From Bradyrhizobium sp. ISRA430 (lineage in GTDB: Bacteria > Pseudomonadota > Alphaproteobacteria > Rhizobiales > Xanthobacteraceae): a DNA stretch of 64,000 bases. The stretch's first letter is position 1, and every line of letters begins with the position of its first letter. This document shows, in pieces, positions 18,291-27,245 of the stretch. Location: positions 1,922,001-1,986,000 of the forward strand of contig NZ_CP094516.1 in the NCBI RefSeq assembly GCF_029909975.1, read 5' to 3'. The position numbers were made by a program, and so were the translations under genes. Under the pieces are notes generated by a model that saw only the letters and a program-made list of their open reading frames with translations, did not search any database and was not told where the DNA came from.

Positions 18291-21200
18291 ATGGGAATCG
18301 TTCGCTTTGCTTTGAAATACAGGCATACGTTTTATGTCATGGCTGTCGCCATGCTGGTCCTCGGGACCAGCGCCATCTTGAGTACGCCCAAGGACATCTT
18401 CCCCCGGATCGACATACCTGTCATCACGCTGATCTGGCAATACACCGGCCTTACTCCGGAGGAGATGGAACAGCGGGTCACGACCTACAGCGAATATTCC
18501 ATCAGCTCGAGCGTCAATAACGTCCGTAATATTGAGTCGCAGACGTTGTCCGGCATCAGTGTCGAGAAGATCTACTTCCAGCCCAATGTCAACGTCGATC
18601 TCGCGATGAGCCAGATCGTCTCGGCGAGCAACTCCATCCGCAATCTGATGCCCGAGGGCATTCAGCCACCGATCGTGGTGCAGTACAATGCATCGAGCGT
18701 TCCCGTGCTGCAACTTAGCCTGAGTTCGGATCGCCTCAACGAGCAGCAGCTCTACGACTATGGCATCTACCGCATTCGTCAGGCGCTCGCCCCGATCCAA
18801 GGCATCACGCTGCCCACGCCCTATGGCGGCAAATATCGTCAGATCATGGTCGACATCGATCCGGCCGCGCTGCGTGCCAATGGACTGACGCCGACCGACG
18901 TGGTGAACGCGGTCAATGCCCAAAGCCTGACGCTGCCATCGGGCGACGCCAAGATCGGCCACAGGCAATACATCGTCGGCATCAACTCGCAACCGTCGAC
19001 CATCGACGATCTCAACAACGTGCCGATCCGGCAGATCGGCGGCACGCCAGTGACGCTCAAGGACGTGGCTCACGTGCGCGACGGCTGGGCCGTGCAACAG
19101 AATGTCGTTCGCTCCGAGGGCCGCCGCTCGATCCTTCTGACCATCATCAAGAATGGCGACGCTTCCACGCTCGACGTCGTAGATCGAGTCAAAGCCGCGC
19201 TGCCCGAGATCCAGAAGGCAGCGCCTCAAGGAATGGAAATTCGTCCGCTGTTCGACCAGTCGGTGTTCGTTTCGCAGGCTATCGGCGGTGTGGTGCGCGA
19301 AGGCCTGATCGCGACCGCGCTGACCGCGCTGATGATCCTGCTCTTCCTCGGCTCGTGGCGTTCGATGCTTATCGTGGCCGTCTCGATCCCGCTATCGATC
19401 CTGACCTCTATCGCCATATTTTCTGCGCTGGGCCAGACCATCAACACGATGACGCTCGGAGGACTTGCGCTCGCCATCGGCATCCTGGTCGACGATTCCA
19501 CCGTGGCGATCGAGAATACGCATCGGCTGTTCGAAAGAAGGATGGATTTTCATCAGGCGGTGGTCGAAGGAACGGCCGGAATCGCCCTTCCGACCCTGGT
19601 GTCTACGCTGGCGATCTGCTCCGTGTTCGTCTCCCTCTTCTTCCTGCATGGGCCGGCGAGGTTTCTGTTTACCCCGCTTGGACTTGCGGTGTCGTTCGCC
19701 ATGCTGGCATCCTATCTCATCGCGCGCACGCTGACACCGATCATGATCGACCTAATCCTGCGCGGCGAGCGGCCAGGCGAACACACTCGGTCGACAATCA
19801 CGCGCTCATTCTCGCGGCTTCACGACCGTTTCAACCGCGGCTTCGAGCGCTTCCGCGAGTTCTATGGCTGGCTGCTCGCAGGCTTGTTGGCGCGTCGCAT
19901 CCTGGTGCCGATCGTGGCAATCGTCACCGTCGCTACGTCTGTCGCCATTTCTCCCTTCATCGGCTCCGATTTCTTTCCGCCGGTCGACGCCGGCCTCATC
20001 CAGCTTCACGTGCGGGCGCCGGCGCGCACACGCATCGAGGATACGGAGCGGATATTTCAGAAGGTCGAAGACAAGATTCGCCAGCACATTCCAGCCCGCG
20101 ACCTCGGACTTGTGCTCGACAATATCGGGCTTCCCCAACGTCTCTACAATCTCGCTTTCACCGACGGCTCGACCATCGGGGTCAATGACGGACAGATCCT
20201 GATTTCCCTGAAGGAGGGCCATCGCCCCACGGCGGACTATGTCCGCAGTCTGCGCGAACAACTGAGGCAGGCCTTCCCGGATGTGCTGTTTTATTTCCAG
20301 CCGGCCGACATGGTCACCCAGATTCTCAATTTCGGCATTCCTTCACAGCTTGACATCGAGGTGCAGGGACAGAACCACGCCGAAAATCGTGAAATCGCCA
20401 AGACGTTGAAGCAGCGCATGAGCAGCGTGCCCGGCCTCGTCGACGTCCATATCCAGCAGGAGCTCGATGCGCCCGAATTGCGTTACGATATCGACCGAAA
20501 CCGCGCTCAGGAGCTGGGCCTGTCGGTCCGCAATATCGCCAACGACATCAATGTCAGCCTGAGCTCCTCGGAACAGGTCTCTCCGAATTTCTGGACTGAT
20601 CCGAAAGCCGGAATTCCCTACTATCTCGTAGTCCAGACGCCCCAATACAGCATCAGCAGCGTCGACGACATCAAGAATACGCCGATCACCAGCTCCGCCT
20701 CGGCGCAAGCGCCCATTCCAAATGTGCTCGGCAACGTCGCGACTATCGCGCGCCGCCCGATCCAATCCGTCTACAATCATTCGAACGTGCAGCCGGTCTA
20801 CGACATTTATGGGAGCGTGCAGAATTCGAATCTCGGCGAGGCCGCGTCACGGATCCAACCGATCGTCAATGATCTCAACTCCAAGCTCAAGCCCGGCAAC
20901 CGCATTGCGGTACGCGGGCAGGTCGAGAGCATGAATTCCGCATTCAAGGATTTGACAATCGGCCTGCTGTTCGCGGCGCTGTTCGTCTACCTGCTCATGG
21001 TCGTAAACTTCCAGAGCTTCCTTGATCCGCTTGCCGTCTTGCTGGCGCTGCCAGGGGTCGGCAGCGGCATCCTGCTGATGCTGTTCGTCACCGGGACGTC
21101 GCTAAGCGTACCTTCTCTGATGGGCGCGATCATGGCGATGGGCGTCGCCTCGGCGAACTCCATTCTCCTCGTTGCATTCGCGCGCGAGCGACGCCAGGCG

Positions 21201-21479
21201 GGCGCAGACGCCACGCAAGCGGCGCTCGAAGCGGGCAAGACCAGGCTGCGCCCGGTTCTGATGACGGCCGCCGCCATGGTGGCCGGCATGATACCAATGG
21301 CGTTCGCAGGCGCGGGCGAGGAGCAGAACGCCGTACTGGCCCGCGCCGTGATCGGCGGAGTCGCGATGGGTACCGCCACCACGCTACTCTTCGTTCCCTA
21401 CCTGTACTCGGTCGTCGGTCGATACGAGCATGCTACAGCGTCCGAGTCGCGCGGCGGTGCCAGGGAGACGCTGAGATGA
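18291..21479 (+). CDS. RND efflux transporter permease
   Basis: A 1062-residue inner-membrane pump of the AcrB/MdtC (HAE1-like) superfamily. It has an N-terminal membrane helix, two large periplasmic loops and a 12-helix plan. Segments seen are FPRIDIPVITLIWQYTGLTP, the TM4 region ALAIGILVDDSTVAIENTHR carrying the proton-relay aspartates, and the repeat-half counterpart MGAIMAMGVASANSILLVAF. The paired aspartates ILVDDSTVAIEN are intact. Its 3' end overlaps the adaptor gene by ATGA. No outer-membrane channel gene is in the window. Substrate unknown. Confidence 0.93.
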   Translation: MGIVRFALKYRHTFYVMAVAMLVLGTSAILSTPKDIFPRIDIPVITLIWQYTGLTPEEMEQRVTTYSEYSISSSVNNVRNIESQTLSGISVEKIYFQPNVNVDLAMSQIVSASNSIRNLMPEGIQPPIVVQYNASSVPVLQLSLSSDRLNEQQLYDYGIYRIRQALAPIQGITLPTPYGGKYRQIMVDIDPAALRANGLTPTDVVNAVNAQSLTLPSGDAKIGHRQYIVGINSQPSTIDDLNNVPIRQIGGTPVTLKDVAHVRDGWAVQQNVVRSEGRRSILLTIIKNGDASTLDVVDRVKAALPEIQKAAPQGMEIRPLFDQSVFVSQAIGGVVREGLIATALTALMILLFLGSWRSMLIVAVSIPLSILTSIAIFSALGQTINTMTLGGLALAIGILVDDSTVAIENTHRLFERRMDFHQAVVEGTAGIALPTLVSTLAICSVFVSLFFLHGPARFLFTPLGLAVSFAMLASYLIARTLTPIMIDLILRGERPGEHTRSTITRSFSRLHDRFNRGFERFREFYGWLLAGLLARRILVPIVAIVTVATSVAISPFIGSDFFPPVDAGLIQLHVRAPARTRIEDTERIFQKVEDKIRQHIPARDLGLVLDNIGLPQRLYNLAFTDGSTIGVNDGQILISLKEGHRPTADYVRSLREQLRQAFPDVLFYFQPADMVTQILNFGIPSQLDIEVQGQNHAENREIAKTLKQRMSSVPGLVDVHIQQELDAPELRYDIDRNRAQELGLSVRNIANDINVSLSSSEQVSPNFWTDPKAGIPYYLVVQTPQYSISSVDDIKNTPITSSASAQAPIPNVLGNVATIARRPIQSVYNHSNVQPVYDIYGSVQNSNLGEAASRIQPIVNDLNSKLKPGNRIAVRGQVESMNSAFKDLTIGLLFAALFVYLLMVVNFQSFLDPLAVLLALPGVGSGILLMLFVTGTSLSVPSLMGAIMAMGVASANSILLVAFARERRQAGADATQAALEAGKTRLRPVLMTAAAMVAGMIPMAFAGAGEEQNAVLARAVIGGVAMGTATTLLFVPYLYSVVGRYEHATASESRGGARETLR

Positions 21480-22747
21480 ATGGCCATGGACAGACGCGAA
21501 GCCCTGTCGATCCCGCCGACTCCGACGATATGCGCGCAACTACCCAACGTCGCCGGATCACCTGGAGCGTCGCCCTCGGCGCGCTCGCGATCGTCGCCTG
21601 CCTCGTGGGCTACGGCGCCTGGCGCCACCTGGAGACCAAAGCGCTGGCGGAGGAGACCCTGCAGCGCGAGCAGCGCACGGTACCCACGGTTCGGATCAAA
21701 TCGGTCAGCCCGGTCGTCGAACCGAGGCCGCTCGATCTTCCGGGCACGATCGATGCGTTCGAGAGCGCCACGCTGTTCGCGCGGGCAACGGGCTATATCA
21801 GCAAGCGTAACGTCGACATCGGCAGCCGCGTGCACGGCGGCGATCTCCTCGCGACGATCGCTGCGCCGGATCTCGATCAGCAACTGGCCCAGGCGCGCGC
21901 GCAACTGGTGCAGCTCGAAGCCGCGCTGGAGCAAGCCCGCGCAACCGAGCAATTGGCGCGCGCCAACAACGAGCGAACCTCTCGTCTGGTGGTTCAAGGC
22001 TGGCAATCGCAGCAACAGGGGGACACCGACCGTCTCTCATTCGCGGCACAATCGGCCGGCGTACGCGTGGCCGCGGCCAATCTCGAGGCGCAGAAGGCAC
22101 AGGTCTCCCGCCTCGAGCAACTGACCGGATTCGAGCGTGTGACAGCTCCATTCGACGGCGTCATCACTGCGCGCCAGGTCGACGCCGGCAGCCTGGTCAC
22201 GGCCGACACCGCCAGCGGCACGCCTTTGTTCTCGATTGCCCGGACCAACACGCTACGTGTGCAGGCCTATGTGCCCCAGGACGCTGCGCTGGCGATCAAG
22301 GATGGGTCGCAGGCCGATATCACCGTTCCGGAACTTCCCGGACGGACATTTCATGGCACCATCGCGCGCAATGCCAATGCGCTGCAGGCCGGGACCCGCA
22401 CTTTGCTCACGGAAGTCGATATCGACAACTCGGACGGCACGCTCCATCCCGGGCTCTACTGTACGGTTCGGTTCGCCGTGCCACGCACGCAGCCGGTGAT
22501 GGTCGTGCCGGCTGAGGCCGTGATCTTCGACGAGCGCGGATTGAGCGTAGCGGTCTTTACCGACGGAAAATTGCATCTGCGGCATATCGAGCTTGCAGCG
22601 GATAATGGTGCACAAGTCGAGGTCAAGCAGGGCTTGAATGCCGGCGAGTACGTCGTCCTCAACCCACCGGTGACGATTACAGATGGCATGCCGGTTAACG
22701 CGAACGGCGCAAATTCCGGAACCGATCGGAAGGTCGCCACTCAATAG
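21476..22747 (+). CDS. RND efflux periplasmic adaptor (membrane fusion protein)
   Basis: A 423-residue HlyD/AcrA-type adaptor. It has a single N-terminal membrane anchor (VALGALAIVACLVGYGAW), a lipoyl-like domain half (ATLFARATGYISKRNVDIGS), a helical hairpin rich in Gln/Ala/Glu (about 125-215, LDQQLAQARAQLVQLEAAL), a second lipoyl half (VTAPFDGVITARQVDAGSLV) and beta-barrel and membrane-proximal domains. It bridges the inner-membrane pump and an outer-membrane channel. The gene starts inside the end of the permease gene, the reverse of the usual adaptor-first order. Confidence 0.93.
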   Translation: MNGHGQTRSPVDPADSDDMRATTQRRRITWSVALGALAIVACLVGYGAWRHLETKALAEETLQREQRTVPTVRIKSVSPVVEPRPLDLPGTIDAFESATLFARATGYISKRNVDIGSRVHGGDLLATIAAPDLDQQLAQARAQLVQLEAALEQARATEQLARANNERTSRLVVQGWQSQQQGDTDRLSFAAQSAGVRVAAANLEAQKAQVSRLEQLTGFERVTAPFDGVITARQVDAGSLVTADTASGTPLFSIARTNTLRVQAYVPQDAALAIKDGSQADITVPELPGRTFHGTIARNANALQAGTRTLLTEVDIDNSDGTLHPGLYCTVRFAVPRTQPVMVVPAEAVIFDERGLSVAVFTDGKLHLRHIELAADNGAQVEVKQGLNAGEYVVLNPPVTITDGMPVNANGANSGTDRKVATQ

Positions 22748-22946
22748 GTCGGCCCACCGAGGCGTAAGCCAACCGACGCGACGGAAACAAGGAGTCGTTT
22801 TGTTCCGACAAGAAACTCCTGCTGAAATTGGCCGTTTCTTGAGGACGGTAGAAACCTTTGCCTCGATCTGTCGTTGGGCGGAAGAAGGGCAAGGCTTCTG
22901 CCTCAAGAGGTCACCACGACATCATGCAAGCCGACCGGAGGCTCAA

Positions 22947-23413
22947 ATGCCATTCACCTTGACAAGCCCTGCATTCCGCGACGGCGAGCGTATACCGGTC
23001 AGATACACCGCGGACGGCGAGAACTTCTCACCGCCCTTGCAATGGTCGGATCCGCCGCCGGCACCAAAAGTTTTGCGCTCGTGGTCGAGGATCCGGATGC
23101 GCCATCGGGCACGTTCCGTCATTGGGGACTCTACAATATCGTGAGCGGACGTACCCTTCTGCCGGAAGGTGTCGGCCGCGGCGAGGCAAAATCAGAAAAC
23201 ATAGGCAAGGGTGTCAACGACTTCGGCGAGCCGAACTACCGTGGGCCCGCACCGCCCAAGGGCCACGGCACGCATCACTACCATTTCAAACTCGCGGCGC
23301 TCGACATCGAGGCGCTCTCGCAGGCACCCACGCTCGCCGTGGCCGATGTCTGGAAGGCGGCCAAGAAGCATATGCTTGGACAAGCGGAGCTCGTCGGCAC
23401 CTACAGCCGGTGA
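22947..23413 (+). pseudogene. YbhB/YbcL (Raf kinase inhibitor-like) family gene with a frameshift
   Basis: The ATG at 22947 has GGAGG five bases upstream and begins a normal PEBP-family protein: FTLTSPAFRDGERIPVRYTA, then SPPLQWSDPP. After about 36 codons the homology continues in another frame: GTKSFALVVEDPDAPSGTFR, GLYNI, GKGVNDFGEPNYRGPAPPKG, HHYHFKLAALD. The break lies at about 23053-23062 in a CCGCCGCCGG run and is explained by loss of one base. Everything else is intact to the TGA, so this may be a recent inactivation or an assembly error. Family members bind phosphoryl groups or phospholipid heads; the bacterial role is unclear. Confidence 0.85.
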
Positions 23414-23498
23414 GCCGTCACGGGATTGTGCTCCGCGCGGACCTTGGAGTACGGCCGCGAGCGAAGCGGATTGCCAGGCAACGGGAAAAACGAAAACA

Positions 23499-24743
23499 AT
23501 GACAGTGGAAGCAGCGTTTCGAAAATTGATCTTCGGCCATCATCGAACGTCAGCTACCGGCGGCATGATCGCTTTGACGGCCCTGGCCGCCGTCAGCACC
23601 GCTGTTGCGCAGCCGCAATCTACCCATGACACCAGTGTCGCAGTGTGGCCTGCGGGCGCGATCCACTTGATTCGAGATGTCGCGCCGCCAAATGGAGGGC
23701 CTAATAACTTTGCCGAGATCGCTGAGAGAGTTCAACCCGCAGTCGTCGGCGTCATCTCAAAATCTGCAGAGACTAGGCAACTTCCGCCAGACCTACCGTT
23801 TCGATTCGATACGCCTGACGAGGACATTCCCGGTAAGCGAGTTCCGGGACCTGATGGCCTGAACCCCGGAAGAGGGCCGAATACACTCGAAGCGGTTGCA
23901 ATGGGATCAGGATTCTTCATCTCGCCCGACGGTTACGCCGTAACGAACAGTCACGTCGTCAAGGACAACGATACTGCCGAGATCCTCACGAGCGACAAGA
24001 AAACCTACTCCGCAAAGGTGGTCGGAAGGGATCCGCTCAGCGACCTGGCCCTCATCAAGGTCGACGGGCGAACCGACTTTACCTACGTGAAGATAGCTGG
24101 GCAACCGCCACGTGTCGGCGACTGGGTGCTTACCGTAGGCAATCCATTCGGGCTTGGAGGTACAGTCACGGCGGGCATCGTCTCGGCTCGCGAACGCGAA
24201 ATCGAGAATGGTCCGAGCGAGGGTTTCATTCAGATCGATGCACCGATCAACAGCGGCGATTCTGGCGGACCAAGTCTCAACACCAACGGCGATGTCATCG
24301 GCGTGAACAGTATGATCTTCTCGCTGACCGGTGGCTGGTCGGGGGTTGCGTTTGCGATCCCGGCAGACACCGTCAGCGCGGTAATACCCCAATTGAAGGA
24401 AAACGGCACCGTAACGCGCGGATCGATGGGTGCCGAAGTCCAATCAGTTACTCCCGAGATTGCCGATAGCCTCGGTGCCGACAACCTTCATGGTGCGATC
24501 GTTACCGGCATTCAAGACGGCGGCCCCGCAGCGAAGGCCGGATTGCGACGTGGTGACGTAGTCACGTCGGTGGGTGGACAACCAATCAAGAGCGCTACCG
24601 AGTTGACAAAGAAGATCCACGCGACGGCGCCCGGCTCGTCGGTTCAGCTCGCGATGGTTCGCGCCGGAAAGCAGAGTTCATTGAGCGTAACCCTGGGTCA
24701 GCTCCCGCATGAGCCGCGGCAGCAGCCGGGCAGTCCAGAGTAG
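23499..24743 (+). CDS. DegP/HtrA-type periplasmic serine protease
   Basis: About 414 residues. It has a signal or anchor (MIALTALAAVSTAVAQ), a trypsin-like domain with the catalytic triad His152 (TNSHVV), Asp182 (SDLALIKVD) and Ser255 (NSGDSGGPS), and one C-terminal PDZ domain (about 310-400, with GPAAKAGLRRGDVVTSVGGQ). Do-family proteases degrade misfolded envelope proteins. Having one PDZ domain makes it more like DegS or HtrA than classical DegP, which has two. The ATG at 23499 was chosen because the signal starts soon after it; the frame is open far upstream but there overlaps the YbhB-like gene. Confidence 0.92.
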   Translation: MTVEAAFRKLIFGHHRTSATGGMIALTALAAVSTAVAQPQSTHDTSVAVWPAGAIHLIRDVAPPNGGPNNFAEIAERVQPAVVGVISKSAETRQLPPDLPFRFDTPDEDIPGKRVPGPDGLNPGRGPNTLEAVAMGSGFFISPDGYAVTNSHVVKDNDTAEILTSDKKTYSAKVVGRDPLSDLALIKVDGRTDFTYVKIAGQPPRVGDWVLTVGNPFGLGGTVTAGIVSAREREIENGPSEGFIQIDAPINSGDSGGPSLNTNGDVIGVNSMIFSLTGGWSGVAFAIPADTVSAVIPQLKENGTVTRGSMGAEVQSVTPEIADSLGADNLHGAIVTGIQDGGPAAKAGLRRGDVVTSVGGQPIKSATELTKKIHATAPGSSVQLAMVRAGKQSSLSVTLGQLPHEPRQQPGSPE

Positions 24744-24820
24744 TCGACGCCGAACCCGAACGGTTCCGTCGGTCTGCCTGCCCGCCAAGCGGTACTGCGA
24801 AGAACAAGTTGGAGAATTTC

Positions 24821-25249
24821 ATGTGTGACTACAGCCTCCATGCCGTTCACTCGCGTCCGGCAAAGGCTGGCGATTTGCTGATCTTAAGCGAATTCGCCGG
24901 TACCGCTACGCGAGGGTTCTCGACAATCGCGGAGCCAAAGACGTGCGCGTGCCTCCTGCCAGGCACCGAACTTGCCTTCAGCGAAGACGCCGTACTCGAC
25001 CACCCGTTTGCGACGCTTTTCCCGAAAATGGAATTCGGCAACATTGGGTCGCGGTTGGCGCGATTCCGAAAGATCAACCAGAGAGTGACGAACAGGCATC
25101 ACGACGCGCTGGAATTTGCGAACGGCAAGGTTGTGCTTCTTACAAGACTGCGCGTGGGTCAGAGGGCAGTCGTGCTGCAACTTCCTGCGAAGCCCAATGA
25201 GAGCAGGTTGTTCAGATTGGAGCCGGACCAGCACGCGCCAGTGGTCTAG
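24821..25249 (+). CDS. Conserved hypothetical protein
   Basis: A soluble protein of 142 residues starting MCDYSLHAVHSRPAKAGDLL, with SEFAGTATRGFSTIAEPKTC and ACLLPGTELAF. I recall similar proteins in Bradyrhizobium genomes, but no function. A GGAG Shine-Dalgarno six bases upstream supports the ATG at 24821. It follows the DegP-like gene by 77 bases on the same strand. No transmembrane segment or signal is apparent. Confidence 0.7.
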   Translation: MCDYSLHAVHSRPAKAGDLLILSEFAGTATRGFSTIAEPKTCACLLPGTELAFSEDAVLDHPFATLFPKMEFGNIGSRLARFRKINQRVTNRHHDALEFANGKVVLLTRLRVGQRAVVLQLPAKPNESRLFRLEPDQHAPVV

Positions 25250-25610
25250 AACGACCAGGGGCATCCTGTTGAGTCGTTCCCAGCGGCGCGCGGGGGGCGG
25301 ATGCTCAGGCTCGGACAGGTGGAGGCCGCCCCCTCTGTCGCACAGAACCATCCAGCCGCCAATCGTGCTCAACATCGTCTGTCATCTGCATCTTCTGTCA
25401 TCTGCCCAATCGAGTGCAAACCCGAGCGCTTCCGGGTTGTGGCTGGGGCACGGTGCGGTTGCGCAATCCTCGCTCGCGGCCGAGTGAGGCGAGACGAGCT
25501 TTAGGAACGCCAAAGGCTTGGGACGCGTTGAAGGCGCGTGAATGCTGTGCGCCGCCCAGGCCATGGGTCGAACTATGCCGGCTCGAAGGCGCCATAACTG
25601 CGAGTTTGCT
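25250..25610. other. Spacer upstream of orphan nuoD
   Basis: No gene supported over about 360 bases. It contains a short direct repeat TCTGTCATCTGC at 25378-25389 and 25394-25405. A promoter for nuoD is expected here but I cannot point to it. Confidence 0.4.
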
Positions 25611-26801
25611 ATGACTGAAGCAGGCCTCCGCAATTTCACCATCAATTTCGGTCCCCAACATCCCTCGGCCCACGGGGTGCTTCGACTTGTGCTGGAGCTT
25701 GATGGCGAGGTCGTGCGCCGCGTCGATCCTCATATCGGGTTGCTTCATCGCGGCACCGAAAAGCTGATCGAACACAAGACCTATCTGCAATCGATCGGGT
25801 ATTTCGACCGGCTCGACTATGTTGCGCCGATGAATCAGGAGCACGCATTCTGTCTCGCAGCAGAAAAGCTGCTTGGCCTCGAAGTGCCGCGGCGCGGCCA
25901 ATTGATCCGCGTGCTCTATTGTGAAATCGGACGCCTGCTTTCGCATCTTCTCAACATCACGACCCAAGCGATGGACGTCGGCGCGCTCACCCCGCCGCTG
26001 TGGGGATTTGAGGAGCGCGAAAAGCTGATGGTATTCTACGAACGCGCATCCGGCGCGCGCATGCACGCAAACTACTTCCGCATCGGCGGCGTGCACCAGG
26101 ATCTTCCACCGAAACTGATCGACGACATCGAGGCCTTTTGCGACCCATTTCTGCGCGTGGTGGACGATCTCGATCGACTCCTGACGAATTTACGCATCTT
26201 CAAGCAGCGCAATGTCGATGTAGGAAAGGTGACGCTGAATGAAGCCTGGGGGTTGGGCTTTTCCGGCGTCATGGTGCGAGGCTCGGGCGCGGCCTGGGAT
26301 CTGCGCAAGGCGCAGCCCTATGAGTGCTATCCCGAGATGGATTTCGACATTCCGATCGGAAAAAACGGCGACAATTACGACCGCTATCTGATCCGTATGG
26401 AGGAGATGCGCCAGTCAGTGCGCATCATGAGGCAGTGTATCACCAAGCTCCGGGCTGCCGACGGACAGGGCCCGGTTGCGGTGCAGGACAACAAGGTCTT
26501 CCCTCCGCGCCGTGGCGAAATGAAGCGCTCGATGGAGGCCCTGATCCATCACTTCAAGCTCTACACTGAGGGCGTTCATGTGCCTGCTGGCGAGGTCTAT
26601 GCGGCAGTGGAAGCCCCCAAGGGCGAATTCGGCGTGTATCTGGTCTCGGATGGGACGAACCAGCCTTACAGGTGCAAGATCCGTGCGCCCTCCTTCGCGC
26701 ATCTGCAGGCGATGGACTTGCTCTGCCGCGGCCATTTGCTGGCCGACGTCGCAGCGATCATCGGTTCGCTGGACATCGTTTTTGGAGAGATCGATCGATA
26801 A
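25611..26801 (+). CDS. nuoD: Stand-alone NADH-quinone oxidoreductase subunit D
   Basis: A 396-residue homologue of the 49-kDa subunit of respiratory complex I, which with NuoB forms the quinone-binding site. Hallmarks are [20 protein letters not shown] at the N-terminus with the conserved quinone-site [22 protein letters not shown], and the C-terminal [14 protein letters not shown] segment (here [17 protein letters not shown]). Length and motifs look functional. No nuoC, nuoE or other complex I gene is adjacent, so this is a second, isolated copy; a full nuo operon is expected elsewhere. The downstream ABM-domain gene follows after 20 bases on the same strand. Confidence 0.93.
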   Translation: MTEAGLRNFTINFGPQHPSAHGVLRLVLELDGEVVRRVDPHIGLLHRGTEKLIEHKTYLQSIGYFDRLDYVAPMNQEHAFCLAAEKLLGLEVPRRGQLIRVLYCEIGRLLSHLLNITTQAMDVGALTPPLWGFEEREKLMVFYERASGARMHANYFRIGGVHQDLPPKLIDDIEAFCDPFLRVVDDLDRLLTNLRIFKQRNVDVGKVTLNEAWGLGFSGVMVRGSGAAWDLRKAQPYECYPEMDFDIPIGKNGDNYDRYLIRMEEMRQSVRIMRQCITKLRAADGQGPVAVQDNKVFPPRRGEMKRSMEALIHHFKLYTEGVHVPAGEVYAAVEAPKGEFGVYLVSDGTNQPYRCKIRAPSFAHLQAMDLLCRGHLLADVAAIIGSLDIVFGEIDR

Positions 26802-26821
26802 TGTCGTGAAAGGAGATCGCC

Positions 26822-27148
26822 ATGCCGCAGATCCAAATCGACCCGCAGCCAGTCACACAAATTACCATCATCGACGCGGAGCCGGGGAAGCAGACCGAAG
26901 CCTTGTCGCTCATGAGAGAGCGAGCCCGCTTCATGCAACGCCAGCCGGGGTTTATTTCGATCAGCCTGCATCGCAGCCTCGATGGGCGCCGTATCGTCAA
27001 CTACATTCAGTGGGAAAGCCGCGACCTGCTGCGGGCCGCGCACCAGTCGCCTGACTTTCGCAAGGCCTGGAGCCAGTTCGGAAGGCTCACCGACGATATC
27101 GATCCTCATCTGTACGAGGTCGCCGAGGTCCTCGCGGAGAGGGGGTGA
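26822..27148 (+). CDS. Antibiotic biosynthesis monooxygenase (ABM) domain protein
   Basis: A 108-residue ferredoxin-like alpha-beta protein with the ABM pattern: ITIIDAEPGKQTEALSLMRE, then RQPGFISISLHRSLDGRRI and NYIQWESRDLLRAAHQSPDF. The family includes cofactor-free quinone-forming monooxygenases, haem-degrading enzymes and proteins of unknown role. A strong AAGGAG lies seven bases upstream of the ATG. The 20-base spacing suggests co-transcription with nuoD, which makes a quinone-related role tempting but unproven. Confidence 0.85.
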   Translation: MPQIQIDPQPVTQITIIDAEPGKQTEALSLMRERARFMQRQPGFISISLHRSLDGRRIVNYIQWESRDLLRAAHQSPDFRKAWSQFGRLTDDIDPHLYEVAEVLAERG

Positions 27149-27245
27149 ACCGGCGCTTGGTGAGCGCGAGGGCGAAACGACACAGTTCATGTGAGAGGCT
27201 CCCCATGCAGATGGAACCGGAGCAGCACGGGACTGTTAGGCGCTC

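Noticed and set aside
25378..25405. Two copies of TCTGTCATCTGC considered as the start of a repeat array
   Set aside because: Only two copies four bases apart, no spacers and no cas genes; no CRISPR array was found anywhere in the window.
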